From the NCBI RefSeq assembly GCF_042431545.1, contig NZ_JBHLYX010000016.1: a stretch of 64,000 bases of DNA; one strand, written 5' to 3'. The notes below the pieces were generated by a model, which saw nothing but the letters and a program-made list of their open reading frames with translations, did not search any database and was not told the origin of the DNA. How positions within the stretch are numbered: the stretch's first letter is position 1; each line of letters opens with the position of its first letter. Source of the DNA: Pseudoalteromonas xiamenensis (GTDB lineage Bacteria; Pseudomonadota; Gammaproteobacteria; Enterobacterales; Alteromonadaceae). Positions 1 through 10,700 of this stretch are shown one piece after another. The translations under genes and the position numbers were made by a program.

Positions 1-325
1 CAACAGCACCACTCGTAAACGCTTCTACAATGTCAGCAATTTGGGTTTTGGCGGTCACAAATATCACGGGGATTTCTTTTACATCAAGCAGTCCTTTCAT
101 TCTTCTGCACGTTTCAAATCCATCGATGCCAGGCATCATGACATCAAGCAGGATCAACTCTGGTTGGAAGAGGGTTGCTACTTGAATGGCTTTTTCGCCA
201 TTTAACGCAAAGGCGACTTCATATCCTTCAGCTTCTAAAATATTGGTCATTAATTCCAAGTTTTCTTTCTTGTCATCAACGACTAATATTTTGCTGCCAT
301 CCAGTTTTATTGGGCTTTTAGACAT
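1..325 (-). CDS. Response regulator receiver protein (partial, runs off window start)
   Basis: The first 108 residues of a CheY-like receiver are visible; the gene continues beyond base 1. The N-terminal acidic pocket lies in a VVDDKKEN stretch, and the phospho-acceptor aspartate is in LLDVMMPG, followed by a conserved FVTAK segment. It would take phosphate from a histidine kinase, and any output domain is outside the window. The ATG at 325 overlaps the last 8 bases of the upstream hybrid kinase gene, so the two are translationally coupled and probably act in one phosphorelay. The receiver call is firm; the full architecture is unknown. Confidence 0.85.
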   Translation of the reverse strand, partial: MSKSPIKLDGSKILVVDDKKENLELMTNILEAEGYEVAFALNGEKAIQVATLFQPELILLDVMMPGIDGFETCRRMKGLLDVKEIPVIFVTAKTQIADIVEAFTSGAV

Positions 326-2693
326 GTTGAGTTTCCCCCAAAGCGTTGATCAAGCCATCCATGTCATAGTTGTCGATAAATCCAAGCAAATATTCGGCGA
401 AGCGCTTCTGTTCACCGATTGGTTCGAATTCGGCGTTGATGATCTCTTTCACTTTGGAAAGGCGATTCATTGAAGCGGCTTGTTTCAATGCGTTCAATGT
501 GGCTTCTTGAACATTTACATCGGCAAAAGAGGTCGTGGGCTCTTCGATGTTCGTGTCCAATTCATCGAGTTGGATATCAAATGAATCTGGGAAATAGTGA
601 GTTAAACACTCGAAAATTTCGCTAAATCGATAGGGTTTAGGAATAAATCGATTAAAGCCGATGCTTAGGTAATACTGGATTTCATGACTTAAGCTAAACG
701 CGGAAATTGCGACGCAAATGAGTTTTTCGAAACGCGCGTCCTCGCGCAGTAACACGATGAGTTCATCACCTCGCATGACGGGCATTAGAAGGTCAATAAA
801 GGCAATATCGTAGTGCTTTTGTTGTAAGAGTTGAAATGCTTCTTGGCCATTGGCGGCTTCATCAAATTCAATATTGCAATCAGACAATACAGAATTGAGC
901 ACTTCTCTGTTTTCTGGGTTGTCATCGACGACTAATGCTCTGAATTTCCGACCAGGCTTAAGTGTAATTGCATTCAATTGGAGTGAGGGCTCTGAGTTGA
1001 CGGGCTCTTTTGCTGGTTCGAAGTTTAACGTAAAGTAAAAGTTAGCCCCTTTACCCAGTGTTGAACTGACTTGAAGTTCACCGCCCATCATCGCAATTTG
1101 CTTAGCGGAAATAGCGAGCCCAAGGCCGGTACCGCCTTTTTCTAAACCGGCCTGCCCTTGGCTAAAATTACTAAAAAGCGTGGCTTGTTCTTCATCGGAG
1201 ATACCTGGACCTGTATCAATAACGCTAAATCGATGGCCTGATTGGGTTTTTTCCAACCGTAACGTGACGTTTCCATGGTCAGTAAACTTCACCGCATTAC
1301 CTAACAAATTAATGATTATTTGCCTCAATTTAGCTTGGTCGGCATAGACCGGTAATGATTCTGAACATTGATTATCGAACTTAAAATGCAACCCTTTTTG
1401 TTCGCATCGTAAACTTAGCATTGCGCCGATTTCATGCAGGAGTCCAACCGCATCAAAGCTCAGTGGTTTCAGCACCATAGCCCCTGCTTCAATTTTTGAG
1501 ATCTCGAGTACGTCGTTAATAATATCCAGTAAATGTTCTCCCGCTTTACTGATTTTAGACAAGGTATTTATGTGATCATCTGGCATATTAGACGCGCGTG
1601 ACAGCACTTGAGCAAAGCCTAGAATGGCATTCATAGGTGTACGTATTTCATGGCTCATGTTGGCTAAAAATTGGCTTTTTGCCACGCTCGCTTGCTCCGC
1701 TTTTTGATTGGCGGTAGTGAGTGCTTTGGTACGCTCGGTCACTTTGATTTCTAATTCGTCATTCATCGACGATAACGTTTCATTGAGCCATATATTGCTG
1801 CAAGTTATCACTAGATTTTGACTCAAGGTGGTGAGAAGGAGTTGCTCCTCGTCTGAAATCGCCTCAGGATATTCCAACACCAAATACAAGCAAACACCAC
1901 TGTGGTGGCAATGCAAGAAGATAACGGCATGTTCATCTTCGATAACGTTTTGCATGTCATTGGGGTCTTGCGTTTGTTGTTTTAAATTTTTAAAGACCTT
2001 AACCCAAGGCCAGTCTGTGCTGCGGCCAAGTTCAGAAAACTGTTGGTCATTTTTTTCCACAATCGCGAATTTTACTTCGGTTTTGTGCTGTAGTTCAGCA
2101 AGTGGTAGTGTCGTCGGGAGTGTCTGTTGTAAGGTTTGAATACAGTCATGCGATGTGGATGTTTGCAGAAGTTGAGCATTACAATGTACTATTTTTGAAA
2201 GCGCTAAATGCAAACAAGCCTGTTGGTGCAACTCTTTGTAGCTTCGTAGCGCACCAAGCACGGTTGCAAACAGTCTGTCACTTGTGAGCTCGGTTTTATT
2301 CTTGTAGTCATTGATGTCGTATTTTTGCATCACTTGCTTTTCAGGCGCACTGCCTGGCTGACCCGTTCTTAATATTATCCTTGAAAGCTGATTGCCAAGC
2401 GCCTCTCGGCAGTATTTCGCGACTTCCAATCCTGCCGTATCACTCTCCATAACGACATCAAGTAGAATGACCGCGATATCGTCGTGTTCTTTTAACACTT
2501 GGATCGCGTCTTCACCCGAGTGTGCGTCTAAAAAGGAGAGCGCTTTGTCCTTAAATTTGAAATTAGATAAGGCCAATTTAGTCAGCGCGTGTATGTCTGG
2601 CTCATCATCGACAATTAATACTTTCCAAGGGGCGTAGGTCGTACTACAAACTTTTTGATCTTCGCCACCAAATAACGACTCAAAGTCACTCAT
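318..2693 (-). CDS. Hybrid sensor histidine kinase/response regulator, REC-DUF3369-HisKA-HATPase-REC
   Basis: A 791-residue cytoplasmic kinase with no membrane segment. Domains in order: receiver about 24-150 (acidic pair D29-D30, acceptor D79), a DUF3369-type region about 125-300 starting with an INDYKNKTELT signature, a short coiled coil about 310-335, HisKA with H348 in the SHEIRTP box, HATPase with N-box N466, G1 at DTGPGI (493-498) and G2 at GTGLGL (521-526), and a second receiver with acceptor D634. About 75 further residues may act as a phosphotransfer-like tail, but no HPt motif is clear. The N-terminal receiver suggests control by another kinase rather than direct ligand sensing. It overlaps the receiver gene downstream and lies 66 bp after the diguanylate cyclase gene, so the three may form one unit. 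Confidence 0.9.
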   Translation of the reverse strand: MSDFESLFGGEDQKVCSTTYAPWKVLIVDDEPDIHALTKLALSNFKFKDKALSFLDAHSGEDAIQVLKEHDDIAVILLDVVMESDTAGLEVAKYCREALGNQLSRIILRTGQPGSAPEKQVMQKYDINDYKNKTELTSDRLFATVLGALRSYKELHQQACLHLALSKIVHCNAQLLQTSTSHDCIQTLQQTLPTTLPLAELQHKTEVKFAIVEKNDQQFSELGRSTDWPWVKVFKNLKQQTQDPNDMQNVIEDEHAVIFLHCHHSGVCLYLVLEYPEAISDEEQLLLTTLSQNLVITCSNIWLNETLSSMNDELEIKVTERTKALTTANQKAEQASVAKSQFLANMSHEIRTPMNAILGFAQVLSRASNMPDDHINTLSKISKAGEHLLDIINDVLEISKIEAGAMVLKPLSFDAVGLLHEIGAMLSLRCEQKGLHFKFDNQCSESLPVYADQAKLRQIIINLLGNAVKFTDHGNVTLRLEKTQSGHRFSVIDTGPGISDEEQATLFSNFSQGQAGLEKGGTGLGLAISAKQIAMMGGELQVSSTLGKGANFYFTLNFEPAKEPVNSEPSLQLNAITLKPGRKFRALVVDDNPENREVLNSVLSDCNIEFDEAANGQEAFQLLQQKHYDIAFIDLLMPVMRGDELIVLLREDARFEKLICVAISAFSLSHEIQYYLSIGFNRFIPKPYRFSEIFECLTHYFPDSFDIQLDELDTNIEEPTTSFADVNVQEATLNALKQAASMNRLSKVKEIINAEFEPIGEQKRFAEYLLGFIDNYDMDGLINALGETQHV

Positions 2694-2759
2694 AGTGGGA
2701 GTTTTCGATTATTCAACAACTTTAAAAGTGTAGTTCATGATACGTTGGGTGGCGAAAAT

Positions 2760-5756
2760 TTATCCCCCAATATCTCGACGTTCCTCTAATGAAACAATGT
2801 CTTTGGTGGAATGGTGTATTTTTATGCGGGGATCACTTACGAGGGATTGAAGAGGTGCCTCCTGAACTTCATTCATCGATTCAATGCTTAATGGCACTAA
2901 TATTTCAATCCATATCCATCCATCTTTGCCTTGTTCTTTAACCATGTACATCGCTTTATCCGCCATGTTCAATGTGCCTTCAAAGACTTTTATGCCGAAA
3001 TTAATACTTGGATTTGTGCAGATCCCAATAGATGCACTTAAGGTACGGCCATGAGGCCAATGTGTGAGTCGAAGGGTTTGGATTAAGCGAGTCGCCATAT
3101 GGCCGATGCCATCATCTTGTTCTGCAATAATAACAAACTCCTCACCACCCCAACGGAGAATATGGTCTTGCGCTCGACAATGACGACTGAGAAGCGTGGC
3201 GAAAGCGACAAGTACTTCATCGCCTACGGCATGTCCAAACTCGTCATTAATTTTTTTGAAATCATCAATATCGATTAGAACGACCGTTAAGCGTTTCTTG
3301 TTTTCGACGTTTTCGAGAATTTTCTCCAAGTTTTGAGATAGATAGTGTCTATTGTACAAACCAGTTAAGGAATCCCTTAAACTGGCGATGAGCAACTGTT
3401 CATTCGCAACCAGAAGTTGCTGGTTTACTTCATTTAATTCTGTGGTCCGCTTTGCCACCTGCTCCTCAAGTTCTTGCTGTCGTGTTAAGAGCGAACGTGA
3501 GCGCAAACGCCAAATCAAGACAATAAAACCGCCGCAAGCCAAAGTGAACAGCATGTTGAACCACCAAGTTTCGTGCCACAGACGTTTTTTACTTAATGAA
3601 ACTTCGGTACTTCTACTCCAAGCAGGGTAACCTTTATGTCTGACTTGAACTCTGAAAGTGTAATCGCCACCAGGTAAGTTGGTGTAGAGCGCGTCGCGTG
3701 TACTTGTGGCGTTTCGCCACGTAGCATCATAGCCAACCAATTGATAGCGAAACTCCAATCCGCTCGTTTTTCCATAATGCGGTACGGTAAAGACCAAGCG
3801 CCAGTCTCGCTCATTTGCCTCCAATTGGTAAGGTGGAAAGATTTCTTTGCCGTTGGCTTCCAACCGTTCAAACAACGGACGAGGGGCGGGAGCGGGTTGT
3901 TTTAAAAGGCGGTGATAAACGTGTAATAGTCCATTGACGGTGGGAAAGTAGCTCTCCCGCGAGAATGAAATCCCCTTATTACTACCCGCGCCATTACACC
4001 AACGGTTTTGTTCGTTTTGTGAGCCATTCCCTGTATTGTCCACAATTAGACTGTGTCTTAGCGGGCCGTTTTCAATACTGCTCATATCGATGTTCATGAC
4101 CCCTTGGAGGCCTGCCCAAAGGAGGTTACTTCCCAATTCTGCCGCGTAAGTGACATTATCCATTGGCAGACCCTGCTCAACACTGAGTTGCTGCCAAGTC
4201 CGGCCATTATAGATGAATAAGCCGTGTTGAAATGTTCCAACCATCAGCCGTCCATCGGACAATTCACCCATGTACGAAATGAATGTTTTTTCCAATATCG
4301 TATGATTCACTTTTGTAAATGAATCACCATTTTGAGTGAGTAGCCCTTTTTCGGTGCCTATCCACATTTGACCCTGATATTCATATAAAAAACGCACACC
4401 GCCATATTGGTTACCAGAGAAAAAGGGGAGTTCTTGAATTGACCCATTGTTGTATATCCAGAGACCTTGCTGAGTGCCAAACCATATGTGATCGTGAGAG
4501 GATTTGATGATAGAGTTTATTTGCGTTTGCGCGAGCGACTCAAATTGCTTAATGCGTTGATGTGTTTTCGCATCGTAAACATAGAGCCCGCCTTTTGTTC
4601 CAAGCCAAAGTTCATTTTTCTGAGCATCAAAGTAAAAGCTATAAATTGCAGGGTTATCAGGCTCTGGAAAAAGCAAAAATGGTTCAAAATGGTCCTTGAT
4701 TTGTTGATAGAGCCCAGTCGCTGTTCCGACAATAAATGTTTGCTCGATTAGGCCAACACTCCAAATAAAAGGTTCAGCAATACCTTTTTCCGCAGGGACA
4801 TGATGCGCAGGGTTTAATTCAGTGCGAACTAAGCCAGAAATTAAAGTACCAAGCCACAAGTTGCCAGATTCATCAACAAACCCATCTAGGACTAAACTGA
4901 GGATTGGGTTCGTTTTGTAACTGACGGATTCCATTAGTTTGCCACGGAATAAGCGATACAGTGTTGTTTCAGTGCCAACCCAAAGAGTGTCATCATCTTG
5001 TTTAAATAGAGCGCGGATGGACGGAACTTCTTCTTCGAACAGTTGGATGGGGTGCCATTGCTGGTCGTCGCCAAGAGAGTAAAGACCTTGTTGTGTACCA
5101 AGGTAAGTAAGTCCTTGATAGTCGATGATTGATTGAACTTGCCAAGCTGGTGGAAAATGCGCGCCGAGGGGTATAAACCGGTTGCCACTTAAACAACCAA
5201 AGACTTCGGCAGTACTTAAGCACAGGCGATTGTTAATGATCGCAAGCTGACTCACTGACTCAAGCGGCACTTTAGGTTTAATCAATGCACCATTTTGATA
5301 TTCGTATAAGTTTCCGGCTGCCACATAAATTTTGCCATCAGGCAGTTGCAACATGTCGACGACACGGCCGGATTGCGTTTTTGATGTATCAATCGATTTA
5401 AACTCATCGTCAACCATTCTGAAAAAGGCGCTGTCCGTTGCGATTAACAGCTCTTTAGAATTCGTCCAAAGTAACTTTTTGATCCTTGGGTTTTCGAGTA
5501 GTTCGGAGTGTTGTTGAGAATAAGTTGTGAATTTATCACCATCAAATTTCACGACGCCTTTTTCGGTAGCCAGCCAAAAAAAGCCCTTATCGTCTTTGGC
5601 AATGTCATAAACACTGACTTGCGGGAGCCCATCACGGATCGACCAATTCTGAATGTTGTATTGCGACAGTGGCCAAAACTCACTCGCATAGCTATTAACA
5701 CAAGTTAAAAAGCAAAAATATAACCATAAGCTAATCGCAATGCGTATTTTTACCAT
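2760..5756 (-). CDS. Propeller-sensor (Reg_prop/Y_Y_Y) diguanylate cyclase
   Basis: A 998-residue membrane protein that should make c-di-GMP. It has an N-terminal signal segment (about 1-25), then a long periplasmic region of WIGT/WLGT-type repeats as in two-component-regulator beta-propellers, opening with a WSIRDGLPQ motif. A Y_Y_Y domain follows, with the typical FRYQL.GYD.TW and LPGGDYTF segments. Then come one transmembrane helix (about 750-770), a coiled coil and a GGDEF domain. The active-site motif is GGEEF at 870-874, so catalysis is expected. An RxxD inhibitory site lies at 861-864, so product feedback is also expected. The propeller resembles sensors of polysaccharide or other envelope ligands, but the ligand is unknown. 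The hybrid kinase gene follows on the same strand. Confidence 0.9.
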   Translation of the reverse strand: MVKIRIAISLWLYFCFLTCVNSYASEFWPLSQYNIQNWSIRDGLPQVSVYDIAKDDKGFFWLATEKGVVKFDGDKFTTYSQQHSELLENPRIKKLLWTNSKELLIATDSAFFRMVDDEFKSIDTSKTQSGRVVDMLQLPDGKIYVAAGNLYEYQNGALIKPKVPLESVSQLAIINNRLCLSTAEVFGCLSGNRFIPLGAHFPPAWQVQSIIDYQGLTYLGTQQGLYSLGDDQQWHPIQLFEEEVPSIRALFKQDDDTLWVGTETTLYRLFRGKLMESVSYKTNPILSLVLDGFVDESGNLWLGTLISGLVRTELNPAHHVPAEKGIAEPFIWSVGLIEQTFIVGTATGLYQQIKDHFEPFLLFPEPDNPAIYSFYFDAQKNELWLGTKGGLYVYDAKTHQRIKQFESLAQTQINSIIKSSHDHIWFGTQQGLWIYNNGSIQELPFFSGNQYGGVRFLYEYQGQMWIGTEKGLLTQNGDSFTKVNHTILEKTFISYMGELSDGRLMVGTFQHGLFIYNGRTWQQLSVEQGLPMDNVTYAAELGSNLLWAGLQGVMNIDMSSIENGPLRHSLIVDNTGNGSQNEQNRWCNGAGSNKGISFSRESYFPTVNGLLHVYHRLLKQPAPAPRPLFERLEANGKEIFPPYQLEANERDWRLVFTVPHYGKTSGLEFRYQLVGYDATWRNATSTRDALYTNLPGGDYTFRVQVRHKGYPAWSRSTEVSLSKKRLWHETWWFNMLFTLACGGFIVLIWRLRSRSLLTRQQELEEQVAKRTTELNEVNQQLLVANEQLLIASLRDSLTGLYNRHYLSQNLEKILENVENKKRLTVVLIDIDDFKKINDEFGHAVGDEVLVAFATLLSRHCRAQDHILRWGGEEFVIIAEQDDGIGHMATRLIQTLRLTHWPHGRTLSASIGICTNPSINFGIKVFEGTLNMADKAMYMVKEQGKDGWIWIEILVPLSIESMNEVQEAPLQSLVSDPRIKIHHSTKDIVSLEERRDIGG

Positions 5757-6316
5757 GCTTCGTTGTTACCTTCTTACTCACGCATATTTGGTCTGTTTAC
5801 CTGCGTGCGCGTTTAGACTGTCTCATTTAAAGGGTAACGCGTCTCGAACCACACTATCTTAACCTTGTTCCATTTTTCTAAATTAACGTACTTATTATCC
5901 TATGGATTTTCGAGAGTTACCTTGATTGTTTATCTTGCCAACTATTCAACGTTGTTCGTGCTTTTATGGTTTTTAAGGTGTTTGAGTAGAACCGTGGCAA
6001 TCTTATCTGCGCTTTTAATCGTAGTTCATAATTCGAAATGTCACTAGGTGAGCAAGATGATTGTTGATTGTTTTCGAAGAAGTTTATGCCGCTATATCAA
6101 AGGGTTTCTTTAACTCAAACTTTACTGATACTCAGTGCGTCTAATAACAAGAAAAAATGAGTATTTTCGCTAAAACTTGGTCAATATGGTGATGTGAGAC
6201 ATTTTTGTAAAATATGAATTTATATAAGTCATTAAAAAATAATGATAAAATCTTTGGCAAAGTACTTGCTTAGTTACAACATTATTACTGCACTCTAGAA
6301 TTAAAAAGGAAAGCGG
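5757..6316. other. Intergenic region without a supported gene
   Basis: This 560-bp stretch separates the diguanylate cyclase and the DUF4097-like lipoprotein, which are divergent, so promoters for both must lie here. It becomes very AT-rich from about 6120. A 60-codon frame near its start has no usual ribosome binding site or recognisable composition and was not called. No strong dyad or terminator was seen. Confidence 0.6.
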
Positions 6317-7030
6317 ATGTTAAAGAAGTTAGTTGTCGTAGGACTGGCGATGGCCATGTCAGGTTGTGTTATTCATATTGATGGAAACAGCGGTAAAAAA
6401 GCAACGGAGCATGTCACAGAGTCATTGACGTTGAATGCGCAAGAAATCAGTCTATTAACAGCAGATCTAGGTTCGGGTGACATTAAAATAATTGGTGTGG
6501 AAGGGCTTACGGAAATTCAGCTGTCAGCAAATATTTTGACAACACCGGAAAGAAACTATCGACTCACACTTGAAAAACGTGGCAACAAGGCCGAGTTAGT
6601 CGCGACACAGAATGTTGAAGTTGGTCTTGTTTGGTACTCGGGAAACAGCCCAAGAATTGACATCGAGATGAAAGTGCCAAGCACAATGGCACTTAACTTA
6701 GACGACGACAGTGGTGATATTGAAATCACCAATGTGAAGGGACATATCGAAATCGAAGATGGTTCGGGTGATATTGGTCTGTTGAATACGGGCAGTGTTG
6801 TGATTGACGATGGATCTGGCTCAATAGACATTAAAAACGTTGTGGGTAACGTCGATATCGAAGATGGAAGCGGTGATTTGGTTATTGCGAACGTCTCAGG
6901 CAAAGTTAAAATTTCCGACGGCTCTGGCGACATCGACGTGAATGGCGCTGAGCGCCTTGAAATTGTGGATGCGGGTTCTGGCGATGTAGCAATCAATAAT
7001 ATCCGTGGTTCAGTTGTCGTTGGTGATTAA
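6317..7030 (+). CDS. DUF4097-like beta-repeat lipoprotein
   Basis: A 237-residue predicted lipoprotein: a short hydrophobic signal ends in MSGC, putting the lipidated cysteine at 17. From about residue 130 to the end it is built of roughly 20-residue repeats centred on DGSGDI/DDGSGSI, which suggests a right-handed beta-helix or stacked beta structure as in DUF4097 adhesin-like proteins. A good AAAGGAAAG ribosome site precedes the ATG. Flanking genes are divergent or distant, so it is probably monocistronic, and it is followed by a clear terminator. The function of the family is not established; a surface or periplasmic scaffold role is a guess. Confidence 0.75.
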   Translation: MLKKLVVVGLAMAMSGCVIHIDGNSGKKATEHVTESLTLNAQEISLLTADLGSGDIKIIGVEGLTEIQLSANILTTPERNYRLTLEKRGNKAELVATQNVEVGLVWYSGNSPRIDIEMKVPSTMALNLDDDSGDIEITNVKGHIEIEDGSGDIGLLNTGSVVIDDGSGSIDIKNVVGNVDIEDGSGDLVIANVSGKVKISDGSGDIDVNGAERLEIVDAGSGDVAINNIRGSVVVGD

Positions 7031-7060
7031 AAACTTCGATGATTTTTAGATTCTAACTAA

Positions 7061-7090
7061 ATGCTGGATTAAACCAGCATTTTTCTTTTC
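7061..7090 (+). terminator. Rho-independent terminator after the DUF4097-like lipoprotein
   Basis: ATGCTGG, a 6-base loop, then CCAGCAT form a perfect 7-bp stem, followed directly by TTTTCTTTT, 30 bases after the stop codon. Confidence 0.8.
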
Positions 7091-7786
7091 CAGCAATGCA
7101 GTAGCCCAAGCATTTCGCGCGCGTTTACTACTTTCCTTTTCTCCCATTTGCATTTGTTAAAAGCTCAAATTCCACATCGTCACTTTACTAAGAAAAGTGG
7201 TCAGTTAAGGCCTACCTCAAGCATTTCGAACGACGAGTTGAATGCACATTGGGTATTACTGTGACTCGCCATTTCAGTTTCTGGCTAATCGCACATTGCA
7301 CTGCGTAATCCTTCACTTATCAGTTCAAAGTTTTTGAATAGTCCTTCAAGAAAGCGTGGCTTGCTTGTACCTTATTTGTGTTGTTTGTTGAAATATTGGA
7401 AACCAATATTCCATAGCGTAATAACTTATTCCTTTTATTAAGCGAAATTATGGTCCGATCAATTTGTAACCAAAACAACATTATTCTCAATTTGCGTTGT
7501 GAAAAATGCATCAATAGATTTGTGTGATTACTCTATTAATTATTCATTCAATTCGATTAAACCCTTATTTATAAGGGTTTCTAGATCATTTCGTGATTCA
7601 AAATAAATTTTCTTTTATTACATCGAGTTAATAAAAAGTTAATCAAAGGTTATTTTAAAGGCAGTTTTAATCCGATATATTGAGTGAAAACTCAGCATCG
7701 AGCGTGGGTTCTATTTTAAATACCAAGTTGTCTCAAAGGTTTGCTTTGAAGTTGGAGGAAGTTAAGACCATTTAAATGGAGTGAGT
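7091..7786. other. Long AT-rich leader region upstream of the M4 protease locus
   Basis: About 700 bp with no supported gene; a 64-codon minus-strand frame here lacks family signals. It should hold the promoter for the secreted-protein block. The one clear element is an inverted repeat at 7559-7580. The last 150 bases are strongly AT-rich. Confidence 0.55.
7559..7580. promoter_or_regulatory. Inverted repeat upstream of the M4 protease gene
   Basis: AAACCCTTAT, a TT spacer, then ATAAGGGTTT: 10-bp perfect arms about 205 bases before the protease start. It has no T-run, so an operator or RNA leader hairpin is more likely than a terminator. Confidence 0.4.
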
Positions 7787-10700
7787 ATGCATCGGGTAAA
7801 GTACCTCTGTACGTTAATCGGGTTATTAGCAACCCAAGCTTCAGCGGCAGACAAAATCCCACTTTTCAATCAAGTTGAAAGTGCTAAACGAATATTTGAT
7901 CTTGAACAAGTACGTTCTCAACAAGTGAGTTCAAAGCCTGTTGTGGCATTGACGAAACTACAAAACCATCGTGTTTCGACAGGATCGGATACGCAGAATT
8001 ATCAATTCAATGTGCTAAATGAGCAGTCTATCGATGCTCAAACTATTCTCACCGTGCAGCAAAGCTACAACGGTTTACCTATTTGGGGCCATGAGCTTGT
8101 TTTGCTTCTTGATAGTAGAAAACAGCTCGAACAGGCATACGGCTCACTGGTAGAAGGTTTGAAAGCCGATTTACCTGAGTTTCGCTTAGCGTCAAACGAC
8201 AAGCTGGCGCAAATGCAGGCGCAGTTCATTGCAACGTTTTATCAAGATAACGAACGCGTTTTCCGTAATGAAACCGTCTCTCAAGTTATTTTCATTGATG
8301 AAAGCAACGTCGCCCATCATGCTGCAATGATCCAATTTTTCACTGATGTAGTGAGTGACAAGTCACATCCTGAAAAAGTCATTGCCTTTGTTGATATTTC
8401 AAATGGCAAGCTACTCTCGAAATTTGACGGTTTACACCGCTTTGACGTTGAAGGAGGAAGCGGTCCGTCTGGTAATGCTAAGGTCGCTCGTGATGATTAT
8501 CAGCAATCTGGTTATGCAGCTTACCCACCAACCACCTTTGTCGTTCGTTTAGAAGCTGAAGGACAAGGCAGTAACTGCTATTTTGACGCGAAGAACGTTG
8601 AAACGCGTAATTATGCGCACAACATTAATGCCGTGACTACGCCCTATCGTTACGACTGTACGACGTCAACCCGCAATGATTTTCAGCCATTCCATAGCGC
8701 GAATAACCCTCTCAATGATGCGCATTTTCATGCTCAAACAGCAAGTTTAATGTATGAAGCCTATCTTGGACACAAGCCATATTTTGACCAAAAAATCGTT
8801 CAAAATGTGCATTATGGCATCAACATGGATCAAGCGTTTTACGAAAATGGCCAAATTTACCTAGGCGACGGCGATTTTCTATTTTACCCAATGGTTGCGC
8901 TTGATGTGGTTGCACACGAAATATCACACGGGTTTACGGAAGAGTTTGGTACGTCAACACCTAAGTCTATGTTGACTGGTCAAGCTCGTGCAATTAACGA
9001 AGCCTTTTCAGATATGGCGGGTGAAGCGGCGGAATACTTTCTCAAAGGCACGAACGATTGGCTAAGTAATACAGAGGCCTATCGATTAGATGAGGCTTTG
9101 CGTTATTTCGCAGAACCAAAGAAAGACGGTGCATCTATTGATCACGTTGATGATTACGACAACAGCATATCTGCTCATCATGGTGCTGGTGTATTCAATC
9201 GTGCATTTCACTTTTTAGCCACAAACAAGATGGGCGAAGTAGAAAGTCCATGGACAACGAAATACGCATTTATTCTTTTTGCTAACGCCAACAAATACTG
9301 TTGGACGGCAAACAGTACTTACGAAAGCGCTGCGGATTGTGCATTCAGACAAGCCAGTTCAATTGCAACCTTGCTCACAAATGATGGTGTTAAAAAGGCT
9401 GATGGTTCATCTTGGAAAACGTTTGAACTGAAAAACCACATTCGTAAGGCCTTTGCTCAAGTTGGTATTTCGCTAGACGTAAACAAAGGTGTTGAAGCTG
9501 AGTTTGGTTACGATCGTCGTTTCTTAGCATATCAATTTAAGAACTTAACGAATTTCGATGGCAATGTCGTAGAGGGAAGCAGTGACGCAACAAATTGGCA
9601 ATGGCATTGGGATTTTGGTCATGATGGTGCCACAAGTAATGCGATTGCCCCAACCCATACTTTCCCTGCTGCCGGCGTTTATACCGTTACGTTAACGGCA
9701 ACGTCGCCGCAAGGTGTGAGTGATTTGTACCAACTGAATGTCACCGTAAACGACTCTTACTGTACTGCAAATGGTGTAAATCACGATAAATACTTTATTT
9801 CAAAAGTGACGTTAAACGGTACTGAAAAAGCATCAGGCTCAACGGGCTATTCCGATTTTTCGGCAAACCCTGTGATCCTACAAGATGGAAATAAGTTAAA
9901 TGTGACCATTGATGCGGGTAGTCATGCCGATACGCAGGATAAAACCAAAAACTTCTATGTGTGGCTTGATAAAAACGACGATGGACTATTCGACAAAAAC
10001 TCAGAACTTGTTTTATCGGGCAGTAATAAAACGACGTTCACTGGCAGCTTGTCGCTCACAGGTGAACTCGACAAAGTGTATCGTCTTCGCACCGCCGTAT
10101 CGTTTGGCTTACTTAAGCAAGCCTGCGGTGATATCTCTTGGGGTGAAATCGAAGATTACAGCGTACATTTAATCGAAAACACCACACCCGTTACGCTTTC
10201 TATCCAAGAAGCAATGGGCGTGAATTTGGTGTCGTTTACGAACAACACGATTGATGCGCGCATCGAACATTGGCGTTGGAGTTTTGGTGATGGGGTACAA
10301 AGCTCGGATAAATCACCTACGCATGAATATAGCCGAAGTGGTGCTTACGAAGTTGTGTTACGCGCGCTAGATAAACACAGTAACGAACTGGCTCGTTGGT
10401 CAAAAACAGTCAACTTTCAAACTCAAATTACACCGCGTTTTGAGTATTCTGTTACGGGTAAAACATTGAGCGTCAATGCGATGTCCAGTGTCATGCCAAA
10501 AGGCAGTACGGTGTATTGGGAATTTGGTGACGGCTTTACCTCTACGCAAATACAGACTTCCCATACCTATGTTGAAGAGCGCGCCTATAACGTTACATTG
10601 ACTGTGCGCCATGACGATGGCGATAAGCAAACAAGCAAAGAGATCACGCTCGGTGAAGGCACATTCAAGCCACAGCTTACGCACACGGTGAAAAAGCTCG

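Noticed and set aside
5865..6047. 60-codon plus-strand frame before the DUF4097-like lipoprotein
   Set aside because: It has no ribosome site, contains stop-like composition for a real gene and lies in promoter DNA of two divergent genes.
7320..7514. 64-codon minus-strand frame upstream of the M4 protease
   Set aside because: AT-driven chance frame with no family features and no ribosome site.
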